Source: JBBDIP01 sp050260675
GTDB taxonomy: Bacteria > Bacillota > Sulfobacillia > Fermentithermobacillales > Fermentithermobacillaceae
DNA length: 64,000 bases
NCBI GenBank assembly: GCA_050260675.1
Contig: JBLNCN010000005.1
Span: 1,116,001-1,180,000, forward strand
Reading direction: 5' to 3'
The position numbers and the translations under genes were made by a program. Each line of letters begins with the position of its first letter. Position 1 is the first letter of the stretch. This document shows, piece after piece, positions 42,408-50,385 of this stretch. The notes beneath the pieces are model-generated. The model made no database searches and was not told the origin of the DNA. It saw nothing but the letters and a program-made list of their open reading frames with translations.

Positions 42408-43439
42408 TTACCTGCAGATAGCGCGGATCACTCGCATCCAGTTTCCACCCAAAACGCCAGCCAGGGTCTTGCCCGAGACTCCCCTCTTGAGGAGCTCCGC
42501 AGTAAGGAACGGGAGTTCGTCCACGCCGGTAAAGGGAACGTCACCGGTAAAGGCGTCAAAGTCGGACCCGAGCGCCACGTGTTCCTCGCCGGCAACTTCC
42601 AAGGCGTGCAACACATGGTCGCAGACTGTGCCGACCGTGATGTCGCCCCCGTCTACGGCGAGGTACTCAGGATTGAAGGTGATGGCTGCAACGCCGCCCG
42701 TGTCCGCGATGGACTTCAACTGGTCATCGGTTAGGTTTCGGGGATGGCCGTAGATCGCGTGGCAGTTGGAGTGGCTGGCCACTATCGGCTCTTCGGTCAT
42801 GTCCACTACGTCCCAGAACCCGGCCTCGGATATGTGGGACACGTCGACGATGACGCCCAGCCGCCCGCATTCTTTCACGACTCTCTTTCCAAAGGTCGTG
42901 AGCCCGCCGCGGGTCCCGCTCTCGGCGGCCCCGTCGGCCAGCTCGTTGCGCTCGCTCCAAGTGAGGGTCAAAAGCCGCAGGCCTTGCCTTGCGAACATGC
43001 GCAAAGCCTCAATGCTGGACTCAAGGAACTCGCCGCCTTCAAAGCCCAGCATAAAACCAACTTTGTCTTGCCTTCCGGCTTCTTCAATATGGTCGGAGTT
43101 TGTGCAGAGCATGGCGCCGGGCAAGTCGCAGAGAGACCGGAAAGCATCTACGTACTCCAGGCCGGTCCGTACCCCTCTTCGGGGGTATCTCCGGTCGGCC
43201 AGGAAGGCCGAGAGTATCGAAAGGCGCACGCCAGCTTTCCGGAGCCGCGGCAGGTCGACGTGACCGGATCCCTCCTCGCCCAAATCCTTCCGTTCGTACA
43301 GGACGTCGAACAGGGTTCCCTGGTGGCCGTCAACCACGATCGTCTCCCGGTGTATCTCCTCGGCGCGCTCCTGCCGCAGGCTGGCGTCTTCCAAGGTCTC
43401 CTCTTTCTTCTTGCCAAGTCCTAGAGAACCTAGATCCAT
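42408..43439 (-). CDS. Membrane dipeptidase (M19, renal dipeptidase) family protein
   Basis: A 343-residue TIM-barrel hydrolase of the M19 family, which cleaves dipeptides, often containing D-residues. The ligand blocks are GFEGGEFLESS (bridging Glu), VIVDVSHISEAGF (His), VASHSNCHAIYGHPRN (His) and HVALGSDFDAF. The first block reads VVDGHQGTLFD: H39 is present but the Asp of the usual HxD pair (DGHND) is replaced by G41. The enzyme may therefore bind only one zinc or be inactive. The ATG has GAGGGG upstream. It forms an operon with the glycerate kinase-Nudix gene. Confidence 0.86.
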   Translation of the reverse strand: MDLGSLGLGKKKEETLEDASLRQERAEEIHRETIVVDGHQGTLFDVLYERKDLGEEGSGHVDLPRLRKAGVRLSILSAFLADRRYPRRGVRTGLEYVDAFRSLCDLPGAMLCTNSDHIEEAGRQDKVGFMLGFEGGEFLESSIEALRMFARQGLRLLTLTWSERNELADGAAESGTRGGLTTFGKRVVKECGRLGVIVDVSHISEAGFWDVVDMTEEPIVASHSNCHAIYGHPRNLTDDQLKSIADTGGVAAITFNPEYLAVDGGDITVGTVCDHVLHALEVAGEEHVALGSDFDAFTGDVPFTGVDELPFLTAELLKRGVSGKTLAGVLGGNWMRVIRAICR

Positions 43440-43503
43440 CGCGCATGCCCCTCTCGCATAGCATCAGACGGGGGTATTTTCTCCCCTATAAGTTACTTCC
43501 CCT

Positions 43504-43533
43504 TTGAACACTTTCCAGCACCGGTCATATTAT
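43504..43533 (+). promoter_or_regulatory. Candidate sigma-A promoter of the YbaB-like cluster
   Basis: TTGAAC (43504-43509, 4 of 6) and TATTAT (43528-43533, 5 of 6) are separated by 18 bases and end 34 bases before the GTG at 43568. A run of seven G just ahead of the GTG supplies the ribosome-binding site. Confidence 0.55.
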
Positions 43534-43567
43534 GTCATGATCATCCACCCTCAAGGGGGGGCTATTC

Positions 43568-43861
43568 GTGGCCGAAGGTCTTATCACAAAAGAGACTCTA
43601 GACCTCGTAGCGGCCCTGCGCCCGTTCACCGGCGAGCGCGGCCGCAAGCTCATAGACACGCTGGTTGAGATTGCGCAGGGCGCCGGCTCCCAGATGGGGG
43701 CCATGGACGTCACCACCATGACCATAAAGGCCCGCGACCTTCTCTCCGACAAGCTGGACTCCGCCGTCTCACTGTCGCTGATCCTTGCAGCGTCCTGGCT
43801 AGGTTCAGCGCTGGAGTCCTCCGGGCTCTTCAGGAAACCGGAGACAAATCAGCCTGCCTAG
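43568..43861 (+). CDS. Small protein of unknown function, first gene of the YbaB-like cluster
   Basis: A 97-residue protein without a clear signal peptide. It consists of predicted helices: LITKETLDLVAALRPF, then TGERGRKLIDTLVEIAQG, an MDVTTMTIKARDLLSDKLDS stretch, and a hydrophobic helix AVSLSLILAASWLGSALES. The motif RPFTGERGRK recurs as RPFSGERPSRR in the next gene product. I recall similar (L/A)L(K/R)PF...ER..K(I/L)D stretches in unnamed clostridial proteins, but cannot name the family. It starts a four-gene run with close spacing. Confidence 0.7.
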   Translation: MAEGLITKETLDLVAALRPFTGERGRKLIDTLVEIAQGAGSQMGAMDVTTMTIKARDLLSDKLDSAVSLSLILAASWLGSALESSGLFRKPETNQPA

Positions 43862-43873
43862 GAGGAGTGCAGC

Positions 43874-44257
43874 GTGAGCCTCACGGAAATGCTTGGGGCC
43901 GAAGACAACCCGTTCGGTCTGTTCCTGATACTCATCCTCCTACTCGGCGCCACCGGGTATTTCGATCCGGCGCCGAAAGCCGGTGACATGGACGTCGAAG
44001 CCGCGTCGGGCGCCGCGCTCCCTCCGGTCGCCACCCTCCCGGTCTGGCAGCGGCGGCCCGCGGAGAGGCAGTTGGTACGCCCGTTTAGCGGCGAGCGCCC
44101 GTCCCGCAGGGCGCCCAAAAAGGATCTTCTCACCGCCGTTTTTGAGATGTTGGGGCTTCCAAAGCCGAAGAAGGCGTTTGCCCTGCTCAGGAAGGCCCTG
44201 ACTGCGCGTCAGTCCAGGCACCCCCTCCTGCACCTGCGGCATAAGATGCTGCAGTAA
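43874..44257 (+). CDS. Small membrane protein of unknown function
   Basis: A 127-residue protein with one hydrophobic helix near the N-terminus (PFGLFLILILLLGATGYF), followed by a flexible Ala/Pro region, a basic stretch and two C-terminal helices (DLLTAVFEMLGLPKPKKAFA, LLRKALTAR). It shares RPF(S)GER with the preceding product. The GTG has GGAGGAG at ideal spacing, twelve bases after the preceding stop. An anchor role, tethering the cluster's other products to the membrane, is possible; no homolog is known to me. Confidence 0.68.
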   Translation: MSLTEMLGAEDNPFGLFLILILLLGATGYFDPAPKAGDMDVEAASGAALPPVATLPVWQRRPAERQLVRPFSGERPSRRAPKKDLLTAVFEMLGLPKPKKAFALLRKALTARQSRHPLLHLRHKMLQ

Positions 44258-44275
44258 TTCCGTGGAGGGATGGAA

Positions 44276-44623
44276 GTGCAAAACCTTGCTGCATTGCTGA
44301 TGCAGATGGAGAAAATTGAGTCAGAGGTGAACTCCCGGCTTACGGGTTTACAGGATAGGTTGGTCCAAGGAGAGTCTGGTGGCGGGCTGGTGACCGCCAC
44401 CGGTGACATTTGGTTCAACATCCGCGCTATCCACATCGACAGAGAAAAACTCGCTGCCAGGGCGTACGATCTTGCCGCGCTGGAAAACCTCGTCACCGAA
44501 GCGGTCAACAATGCCATAAAGGAAGCCCGCAAGATCCTGAAGAGCGAAATTGGGGGAGTCATCGGTGGACAGGTTCCTCCGGAGTTTGCTAACTTCTTCG
44601 GTCGGGGATTCAGTGGACACTGA
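44276..44623 (+). CDS. YbaB/EbfC-family nucleoid-associated-like protein
   Basis: A 115-residue protein. The family outline is clear: an N-terminal helix (LAALLMQMEKIESEVNSRL), the ESGGGLVTATGDIWFNIRAI strand region corresponding to YbaB GGGxVxVxxNGxxEvxxI, and a final helix LENLVTEAVNNAIKEARKIL. YbaB/EbfC proteins are small dimeric DNA-binding proteins, usually encoded between dnaX and recR. Here it sits in an unrelated cluster, so it is a divergent paralog. The GTG at 44276 is chosen because GGAGGG lies six bases upstream; an ATG two codons earlier touches that site. Confidence 0.8.
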   Translation: MQNLAALLMQMEKIESEVNSRLTGLQDRLVQGESGGGLVTATGDIWFNIRAIHIDREKLAARAYDLAALENLVTEAVNNAIKEARKILKSEIGGVIGGQVPPEFANFFGRGFSGH

Positions 44624-45551
44624 TAGGTCGCTCTCCGAGATCGCCCGGTCTGTGCTTAGCGATGGAGCAGGCGGGGACCCCAAGAGCTTCCGCGAGAAGG
44701 CCGGCCTCTTGGCTCTCCTGAACCTCCTTGGCATAGTCGAGGCATTCTACGGGGAGATGCCGGCGCCTATGGGCAGCACGTCCACCGCATTGGGGGTGCG
44801 GGATCCTGTGGTTGACGCCCTGATCAAAACACCCGCTCCCGCACCGGCTCAGGATATCCAGGCGCCGCCGGTTGCTCCCACTCAACCTGACACGGATGCA
44901 GGGCAGTCGCAACCGGCGCCTTGTCCGCCGACGCAGAGTACGGGGCAGGTTACCGCGTCTGAAGGGCCTATTTCGATAGTCTCCAGCATTGCCAAGATGC
45001 TTGGGAGCTTGCAGCCCCACGCTCCTCCCGGAGCCGGATCATCCCAGAGCGGGACTGGGAGCGCGCCCTCAATAGCCAGCATGCTGGCCGGCCTGGACCC
45101 GGCCCTCATAGCGGGCCTTGTCAGCGCGGTGGCAACGATGGCGAGAGCGCGCCCGAGTTCTCGGGCCCCAGTGAAGGTTGATGAACAATCATCAAGCGAA
45201 GGCCCCACCGAGAGCGGGACCTCAGCGGCGGAGCCGGAGCCCAGCCCCGAACCGGCTCCGCCTTCCCCTCTCCAGCAAGTCCTGGGCATCGATCCCAAAG
45301 TCCTCACGCTGGCACTAAACGTCTTGGCCGAAATCATGAAGTCGAGGTCGTTTGAGCCCAAGGAGAAGCCGGTAGCGGAGAGTAGGGCGTCGGAACAAGC
45401 GGCGTCGAAAACGCTTTCCATCGAGCCCAGGCTTGCGCCTTCTGTGACCACGAGAAAACCTGGGGCACGGCTCCATAAGCCGGGGCTAGGGATCTACCGC
45501 TCTCCTCGGTCGTTAATCCGTCCCGTACCGCAGCAAGCGCAGGAAGACTAA
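44613..45551 (+). CDS. Pro/Ser-rich protein of unknown function, last gene of the YbaB-like cluster
   Basis: A protein of about 312 residues. Short helical segments (SFREKAGLLALLNLLGIVEA, ISIVSSIAKMLGSL, PSIASMLAGLDPALIAGLVS, VLGIDPKVLTLALNVLAEIM) are separated by long Pro, Ala, Ser and Glu-rich linkers, and the tail is basic. The two segments LxxLDPxLIxxL and LGIDPKVLTLAL look like repeats of one module. It overlaps the YbaB-like stop by 11 bases. A GTG at 44565 with GGGGGAG six bases upstream is an alternative start giving 16 more residues. A multivalent scaffold is a possible role; nothing proves it. Confidence 0.65.
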   Translation: MDTDRSLSEIARSVLSDGAGGDPKSFREKAGLLALLNLLGIVEAFYGEMPAPMGSTSTALGVRDPVVDALIKTPAPAPAQDIQAPPVAPTQPDTDAGQSQPAPCPPTQSTGQVTASEGPISIVSSIAKMLGSLQPHAPPGAGSSQSGTGSAPSIASMLAGLDPALIAGLVSAVATMARARPSSRAPVKVDEQSSSEGPTESGTSAAEPEPSPEPAPPSPLQQVLGIDPKVLTLALNVLAEIMKSRSFEPKEKPVAESRASEQAASKTLSIEPRLAPSVTTRKPGARLHKPGLGIYRSPRSLIRPVPQQAQED

Positions 45552-45559
45552 CAGGCGGG

Positions 45560-45578
45560 CCCGGACCTGTGGTCCGGG
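45560..45578 (+). terminator. Hairpin ending the YbaB-like cluster
   Basis: CCCGGACC (45560-45567) pairs with GGTCCGGG (45571-45578) around a TGT loop, nine bases after the last stop. Only TCTTCG follows, so termination may be partial. The pdaB gene follows about 120 bases later with no gene between. Confidence 0.6.
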
Positions 45579-45698
45579 TCTTCGCATTCTCCCCACCGTC
45601 ATATCTCCCCCAAAAAGCGACTATCATGGAGTGGGGGCCGGCAGGAAGTTCTCCCGTCCGGGCGAAGCTATCCCTGCCTTCCTTGGGGGGAATGTCGC

Positions 45699-46487
45699 GT
45701 GGTTCTCAGGGTGAGAACAGCTCTCATTGTTTTGGCTATCATGTTGTTCGTCGCCGGCATGTTCCTGGGAGTCCGGACCACTGAAGTCGCCCCGGTCATC
45801 GAGATGTACGACATGACCACCGCCGCCGCAATCCAGATGCCCATTTTCTACGTCAACACCGACCGCAAAGCAGTTGCGCTCACTTTCGACATCTCCTGGG
45901 GCGACAAGACGCCTGCCAAGGTTCTCGATGTGCTCAAGCAGCACAATCAGAAGGCGACGTTCTTCCTCTCCGGGCCTTGGTCGGATCACTACAAAGACGT
46001 CGTCAAGAGAATAGTGGAGGACGGGCACGAGATCGCCAGCCACGGTCAGGACCATGTGAACCTCTCTCAGATCAGCAAGGAAGACATACTTGCCAACATT
46101 AAGACCGCCCACGACATCCTGGTGAACCTCACCGGGACGACTCCCCGGTACCTGCGTCCGCCCAATGGCGACTACGACGACGTGGTGGTCCTTGCGGCCA
46201 AGGAACTGGGCTACGAGACCATTATCTGGGCCGTGGACAGCTTGGACTGGAAGAATCCCGGGGTGGCCTACATCGTGGAGAGGGTGTCCAAACTGACCTT
46301 CCCAGGCGCCATCATCCTGTTTCACGCATCAGACTCGGCCAAGGAGACGGACCAGGCGCTGCCCATGGTGCTCGAGAACCTGAAGACCGCCGGCTATGAG
46401 ATTATGCCGCTCGGGGAGCTCATGAGTATCGGGATGCCTGCGCGGGACGATCCGCGGGGCAGGCCCCGCTCCGAGCTGCCGCAGTAG
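45699..46487 (+). CDS. pdaB: Sporulation polysaccharide deacetylase, PdaB type
   Basis: A 262-residue NodB-fold enzyme with an N-terminal membrane anchor (ALIVLAIMLFVAGMFLGV). The first motif reads ALTFDISWGDKTP, the form special to PdaB (instead of TFDDG); the zinc histidines are in EIASHGQDHVNLSQ, followed by PRYLRPPNGDYDD and ETIIWAVDSLDWKNPG. In Bacillus PdaB is needed to keep the cortex peptidoglycan and spores stable. GTG start with GGGGGG upstream. It is strong evidence that the organism forms spores. I did not find a convincing sigma-G promoter in front. Confidence 0.9.
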   Translation: MVLRVRTALIVLAIMLFVAGMFLGVRTTEVAPVIEMYDMTTAAAIQMPIFYVNTDRKAVALTFDISWGDKTPAKVLDVLKQHNQKATFFLSGPWSDHYKDVVKRIVEDGHEIASHGQDHVNLSQISKEDILANIKTAHDILVNLTGTTPRYLRPPNGDYDDVVVLAAKELGYETIIWAVDSLDWKNPGVAYIVERVSKLTFPGAIILFHASDSAKETDQALPMVLENLKTAGYEIMPLGELMSIGMPARDDPRGRPRSELPQ

Positions 46488-46545
46488 AGGGACGGCGCGG
46501 GCAAGGGTATCGTTCCCTCGCGCGTGCGTGGAATAATCGCGCGGG

Positions 46546-47232
46546 CTATGTAACGGTCGGGCTTCCTCCGGTCACCACGACCAGAAGGAAGCCTTCTGTC
46601 ACGGAGATGGTAGCGGATTTGGCCGTCATCTCGTTGGAGGTACCGAAGGTGGTGCCCCGCACTAGGGTGGCTCCAGAAAGCGGAAAACGCAGCCCGCCTG
46701 TGGTAACGCCGCGGACTTCACGGGTCACGGGAAAGGCCGAGACCCAATCGCCTCTCCTGCCGCGAAAGCGCCTCTCCACAGCGCCTTCTCCCCGGCCCAA
46801 TAATCCGAAGATCACTGTGTCGCGGTGGAAGATGACCACGTCGAGGCCGCGCTCGGCGTAGGCTTCAATGAGAGAGAGGTTGGCGAGCGAGTGCTCAAGG
46901 CGGTCGCCGCCCAGTCCGCCCACGAGGACAGCCTGCTTGAACCCCTCATCGCAGGCCATGTCCAACGCGACTTCGGTGTCGGTCTTGTCTTTGTCGCGCG
47001 GCAGAGTTATGACTCTGGAACCGCTCTCGTCCATCCAGGAGACCACGCCGGGGTCGCAGGAGTCGAAATCTCCCACAAGCACCCACGGGATGATGCCGTT
47101 ATCCTTCAGATACTGGGCGCCGGAGTCCGCCGCCACAACCGAGGAGGCGCCGAGAATGACCGGCAGCGCCGAAGGCGAGATCTCTCCTCCGCCTACAACG
47201 GCGACGTACTCCGGACCCAGGTCTACTCGCAC
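46546..47232 (-). CDS. thiN: Thiamine diphosphokinase (thiamine pyrophosphokinase)
   Basis: A 228-residue kinase that converts thiamine and ATP to thiamine diphosphate. Motifs are AVVGGGEISP, VVAADSGAQYL, VGDFDSCDP (metal-binding Asp residues), LPRDKDKTDTEVAL and GGLGGDRLEHSLANLSL. The C-terminal beta domain ends GFLLVVVTG. Its GTG lies eight bases after the thiT stop, so imported thiamine is phosphorylated by the product of the same riboswitch-controlled transcript. It is convergent with pdaB. Confidence 0.94.
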   Translation of the reverse strand: MRVDLGPEYVAVVGGGEISPSALPVILGASSVVAADSGAQYLKDNGIIPWVLVGDFDSCDPGVVSWMDESGSRVITLPRDKDKTDTEVALDMACDEGFKQAVLVGGLGGDRLEHSLANLSLIEAYAERGLDVVIFHRDTVIFGLLGRGEGAVERRFRGRRGDWVSAFPVTREVRGVTTGGLRFPLSGATLVRGTTFGTSNEMTAKSATISVTEGFLLVVVTGGSPTVT

Positions 47233-47240
47233 GCTTCTTC

Positions 47241-47744
47241 TCAGACCTTCCTCATGATCGCAGTTCTCTGAAGCACCATGATTAGGACGACCGAGATGAC
47301 GAACTCAGGCAACAGGTACGACCCGTTGTAGGTCGCTGAGTACACCCAAACGTTGCCTTCAGCATACTGCGCAAAGAATATCACACCCGAGAGAACGTGG
47401 GCCACGAATCGTCCCAGGATTCCCAGGAAGGAGCCGGCCACGATGTTCTTCCTGAAGAGGCCGGCGAGCCCAAGAAGCCCGTAGGCCAGCGGGTAGTCGA
47501 GGATCAGCTGGGCCGGATGCACAACGTAAGGGTTTACCACCAGGTCCAGGAGGCCGTACGCGGTGCCTGCCATGAGGCCGGGACCGACCCCGTGGCGAAA
47601 CGCGAACACCAGGAGAGGCACCATACCTCCGAGTGTCACCGAACCGCCCTGGGGAAGATGGAAGACCTTGATGAAGGAAAGACCGAAGGACAGCGCCACC
47701 ATGAGGGCGCCTTCAACCATGACCGAGATACTCTTGCTGCGCAC
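47241..47744 (-). CDS. thiT: ECF transporter thiamine-binding subunit ThiT
   Basis: A 167-residue membrane protein with about six helices. The family blocks are ALSFGLSFIKVFHLPQGGSV followed by TLGGMVPLLVFAF, GLMAGTAYGLLDLVVNPYVV and HPAQLILDYPLAYGLLGLAG, with residues that line the thiamine pocket. It needs the shared ECF module (EcfA, EcfA', EcfT), not present here. GTG start with GGAGGGA upstream. A TPP riboswitch and terminator lie directly in front, so expression falls when thiamine diphosphate is plentiful. Confidence 0.94.
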   Translation of the reverse strand: MRSKSISVMVEGALMVALSFGLSFIKVFHLPQGGSVTLGGMVPLLVFAFRHGVGPGLMAGTAYGLLDLVVNPYVVHPAQLILDYPLAYGLLGLAGLFRKNIVAGSFLGILGRFVAHVLSGVIFFAQYAEGNVWVYSATYNGSYLLPEFVISVVLIMVLQRTAIMRKV

Positions 47745-47772
47745 GTCTTATTCCCTCCGTTTCGGGGGGCAA

Positions 47773-47797
47773 GAAAAAAGCCGCACGGGTGTGCGGG
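47773..47797 (-). terminator. Terminator controlled by the TPP riboswitch
   Basis: On the minus strand CCGCAC-ACCC-GTGCGG is followed by CTTTTTTCTT. It lies between the riboswitch core and the thiT start, the classic arrangement for transcriptional attenuation. Confidence 0.85.
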
Positions 47798-47811
47798 CAT
47801 CTGACTTGGAT

Positions 47812-47897
47812 TTTCCCTACGCGGGCATTACCCCACAGGTTCCAAGGGTCAGGTGCTTGGTAGCCCTTTCTCAGCCGCTCTAGCGGCTCCCCGTTGA
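47812..47897 (-). ncRNA. TPP (THI-box) riboswitch
   Basis: The minus strand carries the conserved order of the THI element: CGGGGAGCC, GGCTGAGA (tctcag at 47869-47874 on plus), ACCTGACCCTTGGAACCTG (caggttcc at 47836-47843) and GGTAATGCCCGCGTAGGGAA (ggcattacc at 47824-47832). It precedes thiT-thiN and an intrinsic terminator. Binding of thiamine diphosphate should favour the terminator. Downstream gene functions confirm the assignment. Confidence 0.95.
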
Positions 47898-47998
47898 GGA
47901 TATCCTACACCAATGCCGACGGTCTTGCTACCCCGGCGCCGAGGCTCGTTAGCGCGCCGGAGACACGTTACCGCTCTGCCGAGGCTCGTGGCCGCGCC

Positions 47999-49426
47999 CT
48001 ACACTTTAATGGTCTTCCACGCCCCGCGCCTAAACCTCATCCAGTAGAGGCTTGCCCTGACCACCCAGTCCATGAACATCGCGAGCCACGCCGCAGCAAG
48101 GCCCAACTGCAGCACGTTCATCAGGACGTAGGTGAGGCCGCACCTCACCACCCAGGCGCCAAACACCGTCACGAACGCTGATATCCTGGTGTCGCCGGCG
48201 CCTCTCAGAGCCCCCGGGATTACCATACCCAATGACTCAGGGAACTGAGTGAAGGCAACGATGCGCAGGAGTGGGATGCCCTTTGCGATCACTCCGGCAT
48301 CCTGGGTGAAGATGCTGAGGAATTGCCCTGGGAACAGGAAGAACAAGAAACCCATTGTGCCCATGCTGAGTAGTCCCATGCGGATGGCGAAAAGCGCCCG
48401 CTTTTCGGCTCCAACAGGGTCTTTGGCGCCCAGCCGCTGCCCTACCAGAGCGGTTGCAGCCGTGCCGAAACCCAACCCAGGCATATAGGACAAAGACTCC
48501 ACATTCAGGGATAGCGCGTGTGCCGCATAGGACTCGGTACCGAGGCCCGCCACCATCCTGGCGTACTGTATCTGCCCGGATGAGGTGAGCGTCCTCTCCA
48601 ACATGGCGGGCACTCCGATGTTCAGGATCCTGCTGAAGAGCTTCCAGTCAAACGCCGTCAAGACCCGCTTGAACTTCACGTGGAGCCGTGCTTTTCCGCT
48701 TGTGAGGACCACCAGCATCGCAATGCCGCCCAGCGTCCTTGAGATGGAAGTCGAAAGGCCGGCCCCGGCTACCCCTAATCTGGGGAAACCCAAGTTGCCG
48801 AAGATGAGCAGGTAATTGGTCAGGATGTGAAGCAGGTTAAGTCCGAGGTTAATCAGCATCGGGGTTCTCGTGTCCCCTGAGCCCCTCGACGCTCCGGTTG
48901 CGATGGTGAAAACGAAGAATAGCAGCATGCCTGGCATCATCGCCCGGACGTACTGCATCCCGATAGCGCGAACTGCCGGTTCGGCTTTCATGAAAGTCAC
49001 GATCCAGTCCGCTCTCAAAAAACCAACCAGGCTGATGATGGTCCCAAAGCACAGCGCGATCAGGAGAGATTGGCCTGCGACCTGGCCGGCTTCTTCCCGG
49101 TTGCCTGCCCCGGTAGCTCGAGCGGCAAGCGCCGTGGTGCCGACGGATAGCCCCATGAACATCGCGTTGATGAGGTTGAACGGCTGCATCGAAAGGCCGA
49201 TAGCGGCAGTGGATTCTTTGCCCAATCTGCCAACCATGGCGGCGTCTACCACCTGGCTTAACATGGCAAGGGCTTGCTCTAGCACCACGGGCCATGCTAA
49301 GGCCCAGGTAGCACGCAGGATATCCTTTGTGTCGGGATCCGCCCCGAACACCTTGCGAACAAACGTATCGAACCCCGGTCGGGTCTTTTGGACCTCAACC
49401 CCGCCCGGCTCCATGGACGCTCCCAC
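47999..49426 (-). CDS. MATE-family multidrug/cation antiporter
   Basis: A 475-residue, 12-helix transporter of the MATE family (NorM branch). The first bundle begins WALAWPVVLEQALAMLSQVV, followed by DAAMVGRLGKESTAAIGLS; the second repeats the pattern at NIGVPAMLERTLTSSGQIQY and GLGTESYAAHALSLNVESLS. I chose the GTG at 49426 with GGAGGT six bases upstream; the open frame extends 35 codons further without support. It exports drugs or metabolites with Na+ or H+. There is no functional link to its neighbours. Confidence 0.92.
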   Translation of the reverse strand: MGASMEPGGVEVQKTRPGFDTFVRKVFGADPDTKDILRATWALAWPVVLEQALAMLSQVVDAAMVGRLGKESTAAIGLSMQPFNLINAMFMGLSVGTTALAARATGAGNREEAGQVAGQSLLIALCFGTIISLVGFLRADWIVTFMKAEPAVRAIGMQYVRAMMPGMLLFFVFTIATGASRGSGDTRTPMLINLGLNLLHILTNYLLIFGNLGFPRLGVAGAGLSTSISRTLGGIAMLVVLTSGKARLHVKFKRVLTAFDWKLFSRILNIGVPAMLERTLTSSGQIQYARMVAGLGTESYAAHALSLNVESLSYMPGLGFGTAATALVGQRLGAKDPVGAEKRALFAIRMGLLSMGTMGFLFFLFPGQFLSIFTQDAGVIAKGIPLLRIVAFTQFPESLGMVIPGALRGAGDTRISAFVTVFGAWVVRCGLTYVLMNVLQLGLAAAWLAMFMDWVVRASLYWMRFRRGAWKTIKV

Positions 49427-49630
49427 CCGAACACCTCCGGCCAAACTGCAAGGGCACAAGACAGCCCGTCGTTTACCCAACAGACAGCCTAACATATGCG
49501 CAGGGACTAACGGGTTTATTTCGGTGCACAAAGAATAACTCCTGCACTGCTCGCCTGACTCTTGCTGGGGAATGCACCAGCGAAAAGGAAGAGGACCTCG
49601 CGGGGAGGTCCTCTAAACAATCGGAAACAC

Positions 49631-49730
49631 TTGTCATCTCGCAAAGTGCGTCCAGCTTGCTCCGCTCGCTACGCGCACGCACTTTGCTGGCGACGCGGCA
49701 AAACTTCCGCTATCGCTCTGGTTTTGCCTA
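49631..49730. repeat. Solitary copy of the structured repeat seen at 34221-34453
   Basis: It starts with TTGTCATCTC, then a 10-bp perfect stem (GCAAAGTGCG at 49641-49650, CGCACTTTGC at 49677-49686), then TGGCGACGC, then a second stem (GGCAAAAC 49697-49704, GTTTTGCC 49721-49728) whose 16-base loop contains CCGCTATCGCTCT. The stem sequences differ from the 34-kb copies while pairing and loop are kept. It abuts the stop codon of the glutaredoxin gene on the minus strand. Confidence 0.8.
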
Positions 49731-49964
49731 CTGTCCCAGCAGCTGGTCGATCCGCTTCTTGTCGAACCCTACCACTACGTTGCCGTCGATTGAGATAACC
49801 GGGACGCCCATCTGACCTGAGATCTTGACCATCTCCCTGGCCGCCGCCACATCTACCGAGACGTCCTTCTCTTCGTACGCCACTCCGATTTCGCTAAGGT
49901 AGGACTTGGCCCTGGTGCACCACGGGCAAGTGGGAGTCGAATAGACCACTACGTTTTGAGCCAT
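49728..49964 (-). CDS. Glutaredoxin-like protein (NrdH/YruB type)
   Basis: A 78-residue redox protein. The active site CPWC lies in VVVYSTPTCPWCTRAKSYLS; the cis-Pro region is GQMGVPVISIDGNVVVGFD. The length and GVPVI pattern match small glutaredoxin-family proteins of clostridia (YruB, NrdH-like) that work with thioredoxin reductase and not glutathione. ATG at 49964 with GGAGGT seven bases upstream. The gene ends in the structured repeat, which may act as its 3' hairpin. Confidence 0.92.
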   Translation of the reverse strand: MAQNVVVYSTPTCPWCTRAKSYLSEIGVAYEEKDVSVDVAAAREMVKISGQMGVPVISIDGNVVVGFDKKRIDQLLGQ

Positions 49965-50169
49965 CTGTGACACCTCCGTTCGGCTGAACGCTTAAGCCCT
50001 CTCTGTGAGTTAATCTTCGATCCATAGACAGCGGTTTTCAATGGGCTCAGGGGTAGGATTTCGCTCTTTGGGCGCCTTTTACACATTTGAGCGTCAGTTG
50101 GGCCGCTGCTGCCAACCAACGCCACAGTGAGCATACTAGGCAGGATTCACCACGGTGAGGTGCTTCCAT

Positions 50170-50385
50170 ATGCATAGGGTAACGGTTTCGTCCAGAGGAC
50201 AGATTGTCATCCCGGTGGAACTCCGCCGGAGACTGGGACTGTCGGCAGGCACGCACCTTAGGCTTTACGAGTCGGGGGCAAAGATCGTGTTGGTCCCGGA
50301 ACTTGCGGATCCGGTCGAAGCGGGATTCGGGTTCCTGCGCAAGGCCCCTTCGTGCAAGCCCGGCGAAGGGAAGGAGCAGGCGTGA
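50170..50385 (+). CDS. AbrB/SpoVT-type DNA-binding antitoxin
   Basis: A 71-residue protein whose first 45 residues form a swapped-hairpin AbrB domain (VTVSSRGQIVIPVELRRRLG, LSAGTHLRLYESGAKIVLV). The C-terminal tail (about 46-71, basic, Gly/Lys-rich) would wrap the toxin. The ATG has GAGGTG seven bases upstream. The stop overlaps the start of the PIN-domain gene (GTGA), the usual sign of a coupled toxin-antitoxin operon in which the antitoxin also represses the promoter. Confidence 0.88.
   Translation: MHRVTVSSRGQIVIPVELRRRLGLSAGTHLRLYESGAKIVLVPELADPVEAGFGFLRKAPSCKPGEGKEQA

Noticed and set aside
44565..44612. GTG at 44565 as start of the Pro/Ser-rich gene
   Set aside because: It has a good G-rich site, but that site is explained by the Gly codons of the YbaB-like gene and would give a 59-base overlap; kept as an alternative only.
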